DNA from: Nitrosomonas sp.
GTDB lineage: Bacteria; Pseudomonadota; Gammaproteobacteria; Burkholderiales; Nitrosomonadaceae
Reading direction: 5' to 3'
Length of the DNA stretch: 39,399 bases
Assembly: GCF_019752095.1 (NCBI RefSeq)
Contig: NZ_JAIEMO010000012.1
Coordinates: forward strand, 1 to 39,399
Below are positions 18,564 through 26,934 of the stretch, one piece after another. A program made the translations under genes and the position numbers. The notes under the pieces are model-generated. The model saw only the letters and a list, made by a program, of their open reading frames with translations. It was not told the origin of the DNA and ran no database searches. The stretch's first letter is position 1; each line of letters starts with the position of its first letter.

Positions 18564-18941
18564 TTAGTTCCAAACCAAGTATTTATTTATCAGATAAAAA
18601 ATCAAAGTATAAGTGGCCATTGCGAATATCTGAGCAACCTCAGGAATGATTTTGAATACACTCATCATATAAAATAGCATCGCCTGATTCAGCGCAAAAG
18701 CAAAAACGAAACCAATCGCGAATCGGATACCAGCTCCAAGAGATAGCTGCGCATTCTTGAAGACAAATAAGCAATTTAGCGTGAAAGCGACGTACAATCC
18801 AACACCGTACCCGATAGCATTGGATAGTTCTGGGCTGAGGCCAATCCAACGCAGCGCCAACAGAAAGACGCCATAACCAACCAGTGTATTGATGACTCCT
18901 GCAGTCGCGTAACGCAGAATCTCATCAGAAGCAGGTTTCAT
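18564..18941 (-). CDS. gtrA: GtrA-like flippase
   Basis: A 125-residue protein with four transmembrane helices and the GtrA signatures LRYATAGVINTLVGYGVF and LNCLFVFKN. GtrA proteins are thought to flip undecaprenyl-phosphate-glucose across the inner membrane. The ATG at 18941 is five bases after the gtrB stop. A TTG at 18950 would overlap that stop (TTGA), adding three residues, and may be used through coupling. The gene is placed between the cytoplasmic synthase (GtrB) and the periplasmic transferase (GtrII-like). Confidence 0.9.
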   Translation of the reverse strand: MKPASDEILRYATAGVINTLVGYGVFLLALRWIGLSPELSNAIGYGVGLYVAFTLNCLFVFKNAQLSLGAGIRFAIGFVFAFALNQAMLFYMMSVFKIIPEVAQIFAMATYTLIFYLINKYLVWN

Positions 18942-18946
18942 CGAGG

Positions 18947-19933
18947 TCAACGATGATGAGTCACTGGGCTACGATTTTTTTTAAGATCATCTTTCTCAAA
19001 GCCTTGATATTCTGAAATAATATAAAGCGGACGTTGCTTTATTTCGGTATATATCCGGCCAACATATTCACCCAAGATACCTACAGTAATGAGTTGTACG
19101 CCACCGATAAATAGAATCGCAATCATCAATGCAGCCCAGCCCTCTACCCAGGAATTGGTAAAAACACGAACGGTAAAAGCATATAGGATGCCCAAGAATG
19201 CAAGGCCTGCTGAAAATAACCCCAATCCAATTGATATTTGCAAAGGCTTCGTTGAGAATGACAAAATTCCATCAGAAGCAAAACGAAGCATTTTCCTTAA
19301 CGAATATTTAGTTTCACCCGCAAATCGCTTGGCGCGTTTGTAAGGTAGCGCAGTCTGTTTGAAACCAACCCAGCTTACCATGCCACGCAAAAACCTACCC
19401 TGTTCCGGCATGGCTCGGAGTGTGTCGGCAACAGCTCGGCTCATCAATCTAAAATCACCTGTATCAAGAGGTATTGGCGTATCGGAGAGCCAATTCAACA
19501 GACGATAAAAGCCATGCGCGGTCATCAACTTAAAGATAGATTCATCGGAACGTTCGATACGTGTGCCATAGACTACATCATAGCCCTCATGCCACTTGGT
19601 AATCATTTCGTGAATCACTTCCGGGGGGTCTTGAAGATCGGCATCAATCAGCACAACTGCGTCACCACTAGCTACATCAATACCGGCAGTCACCGCGATT
19701 TGGTGACCAAAGTTACGCGCAAAACCGATAAACTTAATACGTGAATCATTTGCAGCATAGCTTTTAAGAAGCTCGCGTGTCTGATCGCGACTGCCATCAT
19801 CGACAAAAATTAATTCGACATCGAGATTAACAAGTTCAGCGCAAAAAGCTTTTAATTGCTTTATTGTCTCATCGATAACTTCTTCCTCATTGTAGCAAGG
19901 GATGACTATGGACAATAATGATATTTTAACCAT
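18947..19933 (-). CDS. gtrB: GtrB-like polyprenyl-phosphate glycosyltransferase (GT2)
   Basis: A 328-residue family 2 glycosyltransferase of the DPM/GtrB type. It starts LSIVIPCYNEEEVI, has IFVDDGSRDQT and the DxD-like LIDADLQDPPEV, then GFARNFGHQ and RGMVSWVGF. Two C-terminal membrane helices (about 230-290) anchor it. It should transfer a sugar, probably glucose, from a nucleotide donor to undecaprenyl phosphate. It is the first gene of a minus-strand set whose promoter should lie in the AT-rich stretch from 19934 to about 20040. The Shine-Dalgarno is weak. Confidence 0.9.
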   Translation of the reverse strand: MVKISLLSIVIPCYNEEEVIDETIKQLKAFCAELVNLDVELIFVDDGSRDQTRELLKSYAANDSRIKFIGFARNFGHQIAVTAGIDVASGDAVVLIDADLQDPPEVIHEMITKWHEGYDVVYGTRIERSDESIFKLMTAHGFYRLLNWLSDTPIPLDTGDFRLMSRAVADTLRAMPEQGRFLRGMVSWVGFKQTALPYKRAKRFAGETKYSLRKMLRFASDGILSFSTKPLQISIGLGLFSAGLAFLGILYAFTVRVFTNSWVEGWAALMIAILFIGGVQLITVGILGEYVGRIYTEIKQRPLYIISEYQGFEKDDLKKNRSPVTHHR

Positions 19934-20111
19934 TCTGTTTTTTGTTTTTATATAAATAAAATAAATAATTTCAATGTATTACAAGATACTTAATCCACCT
20001 ATAAAACCAAAAAAACATCTGTTCAATAGCGTTACGCTGAGATATGTATAGAATTTGAGGAATGTACAACAGATACAAAGAAAAAGAAACGATGATGAAT
20101 AAAACTTAGTT

Positions 20112-20255
20112 TCAAGATGCCCGCAAAGCAAGAATGCGGTAAGTGCTCAAGAACTTAAGCACCCATTGGGGGTAAGTTACAAAACGGCGTAGCCGATCAG
20201 GTATAAGCTGTTACAAACCGTGCTGTTGCGGGAAGCGAAAATACACAGTCAGTCT
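20112..20255 (+). pseudogene. IS1595-family transposase remnant
   Basis: One plus-strand frame (codons from 20118) reads SKNAVSAQELKHPLGVSYKT and, after an internal TAG at 20190-20192, RYKLLQTVLLREA. This matches the conserved SKNGISALELKRQLGVSYxTAW...KHKLMQ segment of IS1595-family DDE transposases, the stop replacing the tryptophan after YKTA (TGG to TAG). The N-terminal zinc ribbon and the whole catalytic domain are missing, so only about 45 codons of a dead copy remain. It lies in the 351-bp gap 19934-20284 between gtrB and yggS; the rest of the gap is AT-rich (19934-20040) and shows nothing else. Confidence 0.75.
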
Positions 20256-20284
20256 TTTCAATGGCCTGCTAAAGTCTGCTCACG

Positions 20285-21034
20285 TCACCCCATTCCGGGC
20301 CAATAATGACTATCGGGCAGCGGCCGCTTGCCGAATATCGCCTGCCCGACCCGTACTACAGTCGCGCCTTCTTCAATCGCCAATTCATAATCTCCCGACA
20401 TGCCCATTGACAACTCGTCAAATGACAATCCGTCTGGCGCTTCCTGGCGCAGCATGGCCTGGACTTCGCGCATTTTGACGAAACATTCGCGCACCCGGGC
20501 ATGATCCGAGGAAAAAATCGCGAGTGTCATCAATCCCTTGATGCGTAATGACGAATATTTGGGTAGTTGTTGAACGAAGTCACACACGCCTTCGGGAGGA
20601 AGGCCGAATTTACTCGCCTCGCCGGAACTGTTGACTTGTACATAAACATCGATCGACCGTCCCTCATTTTGTAGGCGTTTGTCGAGTTCTTCGGCAACTT
20701 TAAGACTATCGAGTGCTTGGAATTCATTAGCAAAGCGGGCCAAATACTTGGCTTTATTGGTTTGCAAGTGACCGATGACCGCCCATTTGATGTTTAAGTC
20801 GCTCAATACCTCGGATTTCTCGCGCGCTTCCTGAATTTTGTTTTCACCCATTTCATGGCAACCTGCGGCGTAGGCAATACGCAGCCTTTCAGCAGGCACG
20901 GTTTTGGTAACTGGCAGCAGCCGCACGCTGGCGGGATCACGCCCCGCTTTCTTGCAAGCATCGACGATACGTTGCTTGACGGTTGTGAGATTGTTCTGGA
21001 TATCGTTAAATTGCTGCTCTGCATTGAGTTCCAC
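20285..21034 (-). CDS. yggS: PLP homeostasis protein (YggS/PLPBP/PROSC family)
   Basis: A 249-residue single-domain TIM-barrel protein binding pyridoxal 5'-phosphate at Lys44 in LLPVTKTVP. Other family motifs are HEMGENKIQEA, IGHLQTNKAK, VNSSGEASKFG, SMGMSGDYELAI and VRVGQAIFG. It controls free PLP and amino-acid balance and has no known catalytic reaction. The start is a GTG at 21034 with CAGGAG at good spacing. It is the last gene after metG and the NTF2-like gene (24 bp gap). Its stop faces the transposase remnant. Confidence 0.94.
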   Translation of the reverse strand: MELNAEQQFNDIQNNLTTVKQRIVDACKKAGRDPASVRLLPVTKTVPAERLRIAYAAGCHEMGENKIQEAREKSEVLSDLNIKWAVIGHLQTNKAKYLARFANEFQALDSLKVAEELDKRLQNEGRSIDVYVQVNSSGEASKFGLPPEGVCDFVQQLPKYSSLRIKGLMTLAIFSSDHARVRECFVKMREVQAMLRQEAPDGLSFDELSMGMSGDYELAIEEGATVVRVGQAIFGKRPLPDSHYWPGMG

Positions 21035-21058
21035 GGACTGCTCCTGTCGTTCGAAAAG

Positions 21059-21424
21059 TTAGCTTTTTCTGGATGCTTGGTGAAAAACCATTTTCCATTG
21101 GTTTTTCTGGCGCTGCCAAATTGAAGTTCTGGTGGATCCTGTGTAATCGGTGCCCGGTTGGTCCGGTTTGTGCAACGAATAAATCGCCAGCACGACATCG
21201 TTGGTCAATGCTTTAATGCGAAAATCCTTGAAGATCCATTGAATGTACTTATCCTTGTGCAACAACCAGCCAACCACGTCATCTCTGGTACGAATTTCTC
21301 CGTTACTATCAATTTCTTCAAAACTCTCCGCCAACAATTCGTCGATCAAGCCAGGATGCGCTATCAGATCACTTTGAAGTAATTTAAGTTCCAACTGTTG
21401 AATTTGTTTAGTAATCAGATCCAT
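21059..21424 (-). CDS. NTF2-like (DUF4440/SnoaL-type) protein
   Basis: A 121-residue protein with the cone-shaped NTF2-like pattern: an N-terminal helix (QIQQLELKLLQSDLIAHP), LLAESFEEIDSNGEIRTRDD, then beta strands ending TSIWQRQKNQWKMVFHQASR. Proteins of this group (DUF4440) are small cytosolic enzymes or binding proteins of mostly unknown role. It starts 11 bp after the metG stop without a clear Shine-Dalgarno, so expression is probably coupled to metG. No catalytic residue can be named with confidence. Confidence 0.8.
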   Translation of the reverse strand: MDLITKQIQQLELKLLQSDLIAHPGLIDELLAESFEEIDSNGEIRTRDDVVGWLLHKDKYIQWIFKDFRIKALTNDVVLAIYSLHKPDQPGTDYTGSTRTSIWQRQKNQWKMVFHQASRKS

Positions 21425-21435
21425 ACACGATGCAA

Positions 21436-23541
21436 CTACTTAACCCGCATACCCGGTTGTGCGCCGGTATCAGGTGATAAAATGAATAATTCTCCCGAGT
21501 TACCTCCGCCTGCAGCCAACACCATGCCTTCCGATAAACCGAATTTCATTTGCCGCGGCGCGAGATTGGCGACCATCACGGTTAGACGCCCTTTAAGTTG
21601 CTCGGGATCGTAAGCAGATTTGATACCGGCAAAAACCATGCGTTGTTCGCTGCCGATATCGAGCGTAAGCTTCAACAATTTCTCTGCCCCTGGCACATGC
21701 TCAGCATTGACAATTTTGGCGATGCGCAAATCAATTTTACTGAAGTCGTCGATGGAAATGGTCTCGGCGATTGGCACAATCGCATGTTGCTGCTTCTCTG
21801 CGTGTCTTACGGGTGTATTTTGCGTTACAGGCGCCAAGCTCTGGGTGTTGGCAGCGGTTAACGCCTCAATCTGCTTGCTGTCGATACGTGTCATCAAATG
21901 TTGGTAAATATTAATAATATGTCCTGCGGGCAGCAATAAATCGGAAACCGTTTGATCGTCGTTCAGCTGCGGCCAGGTTAGAGGCGCACAATTAAGAAAG
22001 GCTTCTATTTGTTGCACAGTACCTGGCAGAATCGGTTTCAGATAGCGCGATAGCAAGTAAAACAATTGAATGCCAAGGCTGCAGGTGCGTTGCAAATCAT
22101 CAGTGCGATCGGGATTTTTGGCGATTTCCCACGGCGCTAGCTCATGAATCATTTCGTTAGCTTCATCAGCAAATTTCATGATTTGACGGATGGCGGCAGA
22201 AAATTCACGCGCTTCAAATGCCTGTTCAATAACGGCTGGCCTCCAGGTAGCAAAATGCTCATTCACCATCTTTTGCAAAACATGATATTGCGCGCCATCG
22301 ACCAATCTGCCAGCAAAGCGTTTGCTAATGAAACCCGCGCAGCGGCTAGCAATGTTAATAAACTTGCCAACCAAATCAGAATTCACGCGCGCGACAAAAT
22401 CTTCCAGATTCAAGTCGATGTCTTCTAGTGTGCTGTTGAGTTTGGCCGCATAGTAATAACGCAACCATTCGGGATTCAGACCTTGCCTCAAATAACTTTC
22501 CGCTGTGATAAACGTGCCACGCGACTTGCTCATTTTTTCGCCATTCACAGTCAGAAAACCATGCGCAAAAATCTTTGTCGGCGTGCGGTACTTGGCATTT
22601 TGCAGCATCGCAGGCCAGAATAACGCATGGAAATACAGAATGTCCTTGCCGATGAAGTGATACAGTTCCGCATCGGATTGCGGTTGCCAGAATTCATCGA
22701 ACTGAATCTTTTCCCGTTCGCATAAATTCTTGAAGCTACCCATGTAACCGACTGGCGCATCAAGCCAAACATAAAAATATTTACCAGGAACATCGGGGAT
22801 TTCAAAACCAAAATAAGGCGCATCGCGCGAAATATCCCAATCGGAAAGCTTGTTCTCCCCCGCTTCGCCGACCCATTCGCGCATTTTATTGGCAGCTTCG
22901 GGCTGTAAATGATCGCCCTCACAAGCCCAGTGCCGTAAAAAATCAACGCAACGCGAATCAGATAAATTAAAGAAGTAATGTTCGGAGAATTTGCTGATCG
23001 GCTTTGCGCCGGATACTGCAGAATAAGGATTTTTCAGTTCAGTCGGTGTATACGCTGCGCCGCATACTTCGCACGAATCGCCGTATTGGTCTTTGGCGCT
23101 GCATTTCGGGCATTCACCTTTGACAAATCGATCCGGCAGGAACATATTTTTGACCGGATCGTATAGCTGCTCAATACTGCGCACAGTAATTAAACCAGCG
23201 GTTTTTAGTTTAGCGTATATGTCTTCGGAAAAATGCCGGGTTTCCGCTGAGTGCGTGCTGTAATAGTTGTCAAATTGAATGTGAAATCCGTTAAAATCTC
23301 CCAAATGTTCTGAATGAACGCGTGCGATCAAAGCTTCCGGCGTAATGCCTTCTTTTTCTGCGCGCAGCATGATCGGCGTACCATGCGTGTCATCGGCGCA
23401 AACATAGTAAACCGTATGTCCACGCATTTTCTGAAACCGCACCCAGATATCGGTCTGAATATATTCCACTAGATGACCTAAATGGATACTGCCATTCGCG
23501 TATGGAAGTGCAGAAGTAACCAGAATTTTTCGCTTGCTCAT
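21436..23541 (-). CDS. metG: Methionyl-tRNA synthetase
   Basis: A 701-residue class I aminoacyl-tRNA synthetase. It shows the HIGH motif [12 protein letters not shown] (13-24), a zinc knuckle [17 protein letters not shown] (about 143-160), the KMSKS loop (about 335) and a C-terminal OB-fold tRNA-binding domain (about 600-701) including [20 protein letters not shown]. It charges initiator and elongator tRNA-Met. The long form with the dimerising tail is usual in proteobacteria. It is divergent from mrp across 125 bp and heads metG, NTF2-like, yggS. Confidence 0.97.
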   Translation of the reverse strand: MSKRKILVTSALPYANGSIHLGHLVEYIQTDIWVRFQKMRGHTVYYVCADDTHGTPIMLRAEKEGITPEALIARVHSEHLGDFNGFHIQFDNYYSTHSAETRHFSEDIYAKLKTAGLITVRSIEQLYDPVKNMFLPDRFVKGECPKCSAKDQYGDSCEVCGAAYTPTELKNPYSAVSGAKPISKFSEHYFFNLSDSRCVDFLRHWACEGDHLQPEAANKMREWVGEAGENKLSDWDISRDAPYFGFEIPDVPGKYFYVWLDAPVGYMGSFKNLCEREKIQFDEFWQPQSDAELYHFIGKDILYFHALFWPAMLQNAKYRTPTKIFAHGFLTVNGEKMSKSRGTFITAESYLRQGLNPEWLRYYYAAKLNSTLEDIDLNLEDFVARVNSDLVGKFINIASRCAGFISKRFAGRLVDGAQYHVLQKMVNEHFATWRPAVIEQAFEAREFSAAIRQIMKFADEANEMIHELAPWEIAKNPDRTDDLQRTCSLGIQLFYLLSRYLKPILPGTVQQIEAFLNCAPLTWPQLNDDQTVSDLLLPAGHIINIYQHLMTRIDSKQIEALTAANTQSLAPVTQNTPVRHAEKQQHAIVPIAETISIDDFSKIDLRIAKIVNAEHVPGAEKLLKLTLDIGSEQRMVFAGIKSAYDPEQLKGRLTVMVANLAPRQMKFGLSEGMVLAAGGGNSGELFILSPDTGAQPGMRVK

Positions 23542-23666
23542 TCGCTATTCGCAGCTCAGATTGAATAAACGCCAATTGTAACAAACTGTGTGTCCATTCC
23601 CGATATTTGTTACCATCCCCTTATTAAATTGTTAACCGCTAGCCGGTAGTATTAAGGAGTTTTGTA

Positions 23667-24755
23667 GTGACTATTTCTGAACCACAAATACAAACTATTC
23701 TTTCTCAGGTTATTGATCCAACCACGGGTAAAGATTACATCGCCGCAAAAACGCTGCATTCGATCGCGATTGATCAAAACAATGTCGCGATTGACATCGA
23801 ATTAGGTTATCCCGCCAATAGCGTTAAAGATACGGTACAAAGCCAGATCATCGAAGCTTTACGATCAATACCCGGAATTGGAAATATTCAGGTAACGGTC
23901 AACAGCAAAATTATTCCGCATGGCGTGCAACGCGGTGTCAAACTAATTCCCGGCGTTAAAAATATCATCGCAGTCGCATCCGGCAAGGGTGGTGTCGGAA
24001 AGTCGGCGACAGCAGTTAATCTGGCTCTGGCGCTAGCAGCGGAAGGCGCGTCCGTGGGTATTTTGGATGCAGATATCTATGGACCGTCACAACCTCAAAT
24101 GCTAGGCATAACCGGGCATCCGGAATCGTTTGATGGCAAAACCATGGAACCAATGCAGGCGCACGGGATTCAGGCGATATCAATCGGTTTGCTGATTGAC
24201 GTCGAGACTCCGATGGTTTGGCGCGGCCCGATGGTTACACAAGCTTTACAGCAATTATTGAACGACACCAACTGGAAAGACTTGGATTATTTAATTGTTG
24301 ATTTGCCGCCGGGTACAGGTGATATTCAATTGACGCTGGCGCAAAAAATACCGGTAACCGGCGCGGTGATTGTCACTACGCCGCAAGATATCGCCTTACT
24401 GGATGCTCGCAAAGGTCTAAAAATGTTTGAGAAAGTGGGCATCCCGATTTTGGGTATTGTCGAAAATATGAGCACGCATACCTGTTCGCAGTGCGGACAC
24501 ACCGAACCTATTTTCGGCACTGGCGGTGGTAAGAAAATGTGTCAGGATTACAATGTAGAATTTCTCGGCGCTTTGCCACTCGATATCAAAATCCGCGAAC
24601 ATACGGATACAGGAAAGCCCAGCGTCGTTGCCGAACCGGATGGAAAAATAGCCAAAATCTACCGGTTGATTGCACGGCGCGTTGCCGTTAAAGTTGCCGA
24701 ATGCGCCGAAGATCATTCGGAATTGTTTACCAAAATCATCATGGAAAATGACTAG
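23667..24755 (+). CDS. mrp: Mrp/ApbC iron-sulfur cluster carrier ATPase
   Basis: A 362-residue P-loop protein. Residues 1-90 form a DUF59/MIP18 domain; the deviant Walker A GKGGVGKSAT is at about 105-115; LPPGTGD is the switch region and C-S-Q-C near 272-275 is the CxxC site that binds a bridging Fe-S cluster in the dimer. It loads 4Fe-4S clusters onto client apoproteins in the cytoplasm. The start is GTG at 23667 with AAGGAG eight bases upstream. The divergent pair with metG is common in proteobacteria. It is followed by dcd after 13 bp. Confidence 0.95.
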   Translation: MTISEPQIQTILSQVIDPTTGKDYIAAKTLHSIAIDQNNVAIDIELGYPANSVKDTVQSQIIEALRSIPGIGNIQVTVNSKIIPHGVQRGVKLIPGVKNIIAVASGKGGVGKSATAVNLALALAAEGASVGILDADIYGPSQPQMLGITGHPESFDGKTMEPMQAHGIQAISIGLLIDVETPMVWRGPMVTQALQQLLNDTNWKDLDYLIVDLPPGTGDIQLTLAQKIPVTGAVIVTTPQDIALLDARKGLKMFEKVGIPILGIVENMSTHTCSQCGHTEPIFGTGGGKKMCQDYNVEFLGALPLDIKIREHTDTGKPSVVAEPDGKIAKIYRLIARRVAVKVAECAEDHSELFTKIIMEND

Positions 24756-24768
24756 GAACACTTAAAAC

Positions 24769-25335
24769 ATGACGATTAAATCAGACAAATGGATACGCCG
24801 CATGGCGCTGGAATATGGCATGATTGAGCCATTCGAACCCGACCAGATTCGCCAAAAGGACAATCAACGTATTGTTTCCTATGGCACATCAAGCTATGGA
24901 TACGATATCCGCTGTTCGGATGAATTTAAATTATTCACCAATATCAACTCAACGATTGTCGATCCGAAGAATTTCGACTCCAACTCATTTGTTGATGTCA
25001 AAAATAATGTATGCATTATTCCGCCCAATTCCTTTGCTCTGGCGCGCACCGTCGAATATTTTCGTATTCCGCGCAATGTACTAACCATTTGTTTGGGTAA
25101 ATCAACCTACGCTCGCTGCGGCATCATTGTTAACGTCACCCCTTTTGAACCGGAGTGGGAAGGCTATGTCACATTGGAGTTCTCCAATACAACACCACTC
25201 CCCGCGAAAATCTATGCCAATGAAGGTGTCGCACAAGTAATATTTTTTGAGTCGGATGAAGTCTGTGAAACTTCATACAAAGATCGAGGTGGAAAATATC
25301 AAGGACAGCATGGCGTGACGCTGCCGAAGATCTAA
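24769..25335 (+). CDS. dcd: dCTP deaminase
   Basis: A 188-residue Dcd-type enzyme converting dCTP to dUTP, the main route to dTMP precursors in proteobacteria. It has [51 protein letters not shown] with the catalytic glutamate in TLEF, and the YQGQ...GVTLPK end. It forms a trimer in the cytoplasm. An AGGA precedes the ATG. It is cotranscribed with mrp and followed by a hairpin-plus-T terminator. Its product feeds the thymidylate synthase encoded 3 kb downstream. Confidence 0.96.
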   Translation: MTIKSDKWIRRMALEYGMIEPFEPDQIRQKDNQRIVSYGTSSYGYDIRCSDEFKLFTNINSTIVDPKNFDSNSFVDVKNNVCIIPPNSFALARTVEYFRIPRNVLTICLGKSTYARCGIIVNVTPFEPEWEGYVTLEFSNTTPLPAKIYANEGVAQVIFFESDEVCETSYKDRGGKYQGQHGVTLPKI

Positions 25336-25354
25336 AGTTGCATTCTTACTAATC

Positions 25355-25375
25355 AGCGTAAAAACGCTTTTATTT
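25355..25375 (+). terminator. Rho-independent terminator after dcd
   Basis: AGCGT (25355-25359), a four-base AAAA loop and ACGCT (25364-25368) form a small perfect hairpin followed by TTTATTT. It sits 20 bases after the dcd stop and before the TIGR03790 gene, so the latter probably has its own promoter or depends on read-through. Confidence 0.6.
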
Positions 25376-25394
25376 AACGCGAGAAAGTTTAACA

Positions 25395-26627
25395 TTGATC
25401 CAACTGTTCTTCGTTATATTGATACTCATTTTTCTTTCCGCAGCTTTTCCAGTGGAAGCACAGAATCGTATCTCATTGCCGCGAACAGGACTGGAGCCCA
25501 ATGATATCGCAGTCGTGATCAATGAAAACGATCCCTTATCCCGGCAAATAGGCAATTACTATTTGCAAGCCAGAAAAATACCTAAAACCAACATCATTAA
25601 ACTGCGCTTCTCATCTGAACGCAGTGTCATGACCCCGAAGGAATTCAGGCAACTAAAGGCAACCATTGACCAGCTCACTCCCGAGCATGTGCAGGCATTC
25701 GCCGTTGCCTGGACTACTCCGTATCGAGTTGGCTGTATGTCGTTAACATCCGCTCTGGCTTTTGGTTTCGACAAAAAATACTGCGCCAAGCCCTGTGAAT
25801 CAACCGCTCCCAGCCCCTATCTCAATTCATCCAGTGTTTATCCATATAATGATTACAAGCTGCGCCCTGCAATGATGTTAGCCGGAGCTTCCTTCGAACA
25901 CATCAAGGCATTGATTGACCGTGGTATACGTTCAGATTATAGCTTTCCTAAGGGTCAAGCCTATTTAATGAATACATCCGATAAAGCACGCAACAGTCGT
26001 GCAGCTGGCTTTACACAAGCCGCAAACAAATTAGTCGGCATATTTCCTATGCAAATACTGGCGAGCGATTACATTTCTGAACGCAAAGATGTGCTTTTCT
26101 ATTTTACCGGTCTGAAAGAAGTGCCTATGCTGGAAACACTGTACTTTCTTCCAGGCGCTTTAGCGGATCATTTAACGTCAGCAGGTGGTATGTTGACTGA
26201 TTCTCTACAAATGAGCAGTTTGCGCTGGCTGGAGGCCGGTGCTACAGCAAGTTATGGAACCGTTGTTGAACCTTGCAGTTTTTCACAAAAATTTCCTTCC
26301 CCAGAAGTTGCCATGTTTCAGTACACATTAGGTGCTTCTGCGCTTGAGGCTTATTGGAAAAGCGTTGCTTGGCCAGGCCAGGGCGTATTCATCGGTGAAC
26401 CATTAGCCAAACCCTTCGCTCCACATTTAAAGGAAATTAGTCCGGGACAATTTGTATTGAAATTTTTTTCACCCCGCACCGGGCGATTGAAAATCGAACA
26501 ATCATTTTCTGCGGCTGGACCTTTTAGTCCGTTTATGCGACAAAAAACCATTCGCCGCGGAGAAAATATATTTCATTTCAAATTTAGTGATAAAACAGAT
26601 GGTTATTTAAATATACAATGGCATTGA
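25395..26627 (+). CDS. TIGR03790 family exported protein
   Basis: A 410-residue protein with a signal peptide (about 1-22, ending PVEA). The mature part starts LPRTGLEPNDIAVVINENDPLSRQIGNYYLQARKIP, a recognisable opening of the TIGR03790 family, and contains AWTTPYRVGC, TSALAFGFD and a late GEPLAKPF. The family is found in scattered bacteria; I know of no established function. The start is a TTG at 25395 with a weak GAGAAAG. It follows a terminator and lies 216 bp before the decarboxylase leader ORF. The mature protein has several cysteines, consistent with a location in the envelope. Confidence 0.75.
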   Translation: MIQLFFVILILIFLSAAFPVEAQNRISLPRTGLEPNDIAVVINENDPLSRQIGNYYLQARKIPKTNIIKLRFSSERSVMTPKEFRQLKATIDQLTPEHVQAFAVAWTTPYRVGCMSLTSALAFGFDKKYCAKPCESTAPSPYLNSSSVYPYNDYKLRPAMMLAGASFEHIKALIDRGIRSDYSFPKGQAYLMNTSDKARNSRAAGFTQAANKLVGIFPMQILASDYISERKDVLFYFTGLKEVPMLETLYFLPGALADHLTSAGGMLTDSLQMSSLRWLEAGATASYGTVVEPCSFSQKFPSPEVAMFQYTLGASALEAYWKSVAWPGQGVFIGEPLAKPFAPHLKEISPGQFVLKFFSPRTGRLKIEQSFSAAGPFSPFMRQKTIRRGENIFHFKFSDKTDGYLNIQWH

Positions 26628-26770
26628 TAAATCATCAGAAAACCAAAAATTTTATCTAAACTTTTTTATAAAACAACCGTCTAACGCGATAGCAGTTTTA
26701 TTTAATACAACATATTGTTTCTAATAATTTATCCTTTACAATTAAAAAATATTTTAATATAAAAAAATAC

Positions 26771-26798
26771 TTGATTTGCTTGTAATGCAGACTATAAT
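26771..26798 (+). promoter_or_regulatory. Strong sigma70-type promoter before the decarboxylase leader
   Basis: TTGATT (26771-26776) and a perfect TATAAT (26793-26798) are 16 bp apart. They follow some 100 bp of A/T tracts (26640-26770) that could act as an UP element. Predicted transcription starts near 26805, giving a leader of about 40 bases before the 21-codon ORF at 26844. Confidence 0.7.
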
Positions 26799-26843
26799 GC
26801 GTGCATTTTATTCATCAGTAAACTTATCGCCGAGGAGGTCATC

Positions 26844-26909
26844 ATGAGAAGTATAAAGAACTTTATTGCTCCAGCTGATTTAGTCAATGTTCATATTCCT
26901 GAAACGTAG
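26844..26909 (+). CDS. 21-residue leader peptide upstream of the decarboxylase gene
   Basis: An ATG at 26844 is preceded by a near-perfect Shine-Dalgarno (GAGGAGG at 26832-26838, five bases upstream) and opens a 21-codon frame ending in TAG at 26907-26909. The peptide begins MRSIKNFIAP and ends VNVHIPET. It is too short to be a normal gene, has no signal sequence, and stops 25 bases before the decarboxylase ATG in a different frame (+1). Its ribosome site is at least as strong as that of the enzyme. It could be a regulatory leader sensing ornithine or polyamine during its own translation, as SpeFL does for speF in enterobacteria, although the two peptides share no visible sequence. Confidence 0.55.
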   Translation: MRSIKNFIAPADLVNVHIPET

Positions 26910-26934
26910 CGTTATTTAAAGAAGGAGCACTCGC

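Noticed and set aside
20144..20163. GTGCTCAAG/CTTAAGCAC inverted repeat
   Set aside because: It has a two-base loop and a mismatch and lies inside codons of the transposase remnant, so it is more likely chance than a terminator or operator.
26844..26909. Leader ORF as a frameshifted N-terminus of the decarboxylase
   Set aside because: The enzyme already has a complete N-terminus with its own good ribosome site, and the 21-codon frame ends in a stop 25 bases earlier, so a separate leader ORF fits better.
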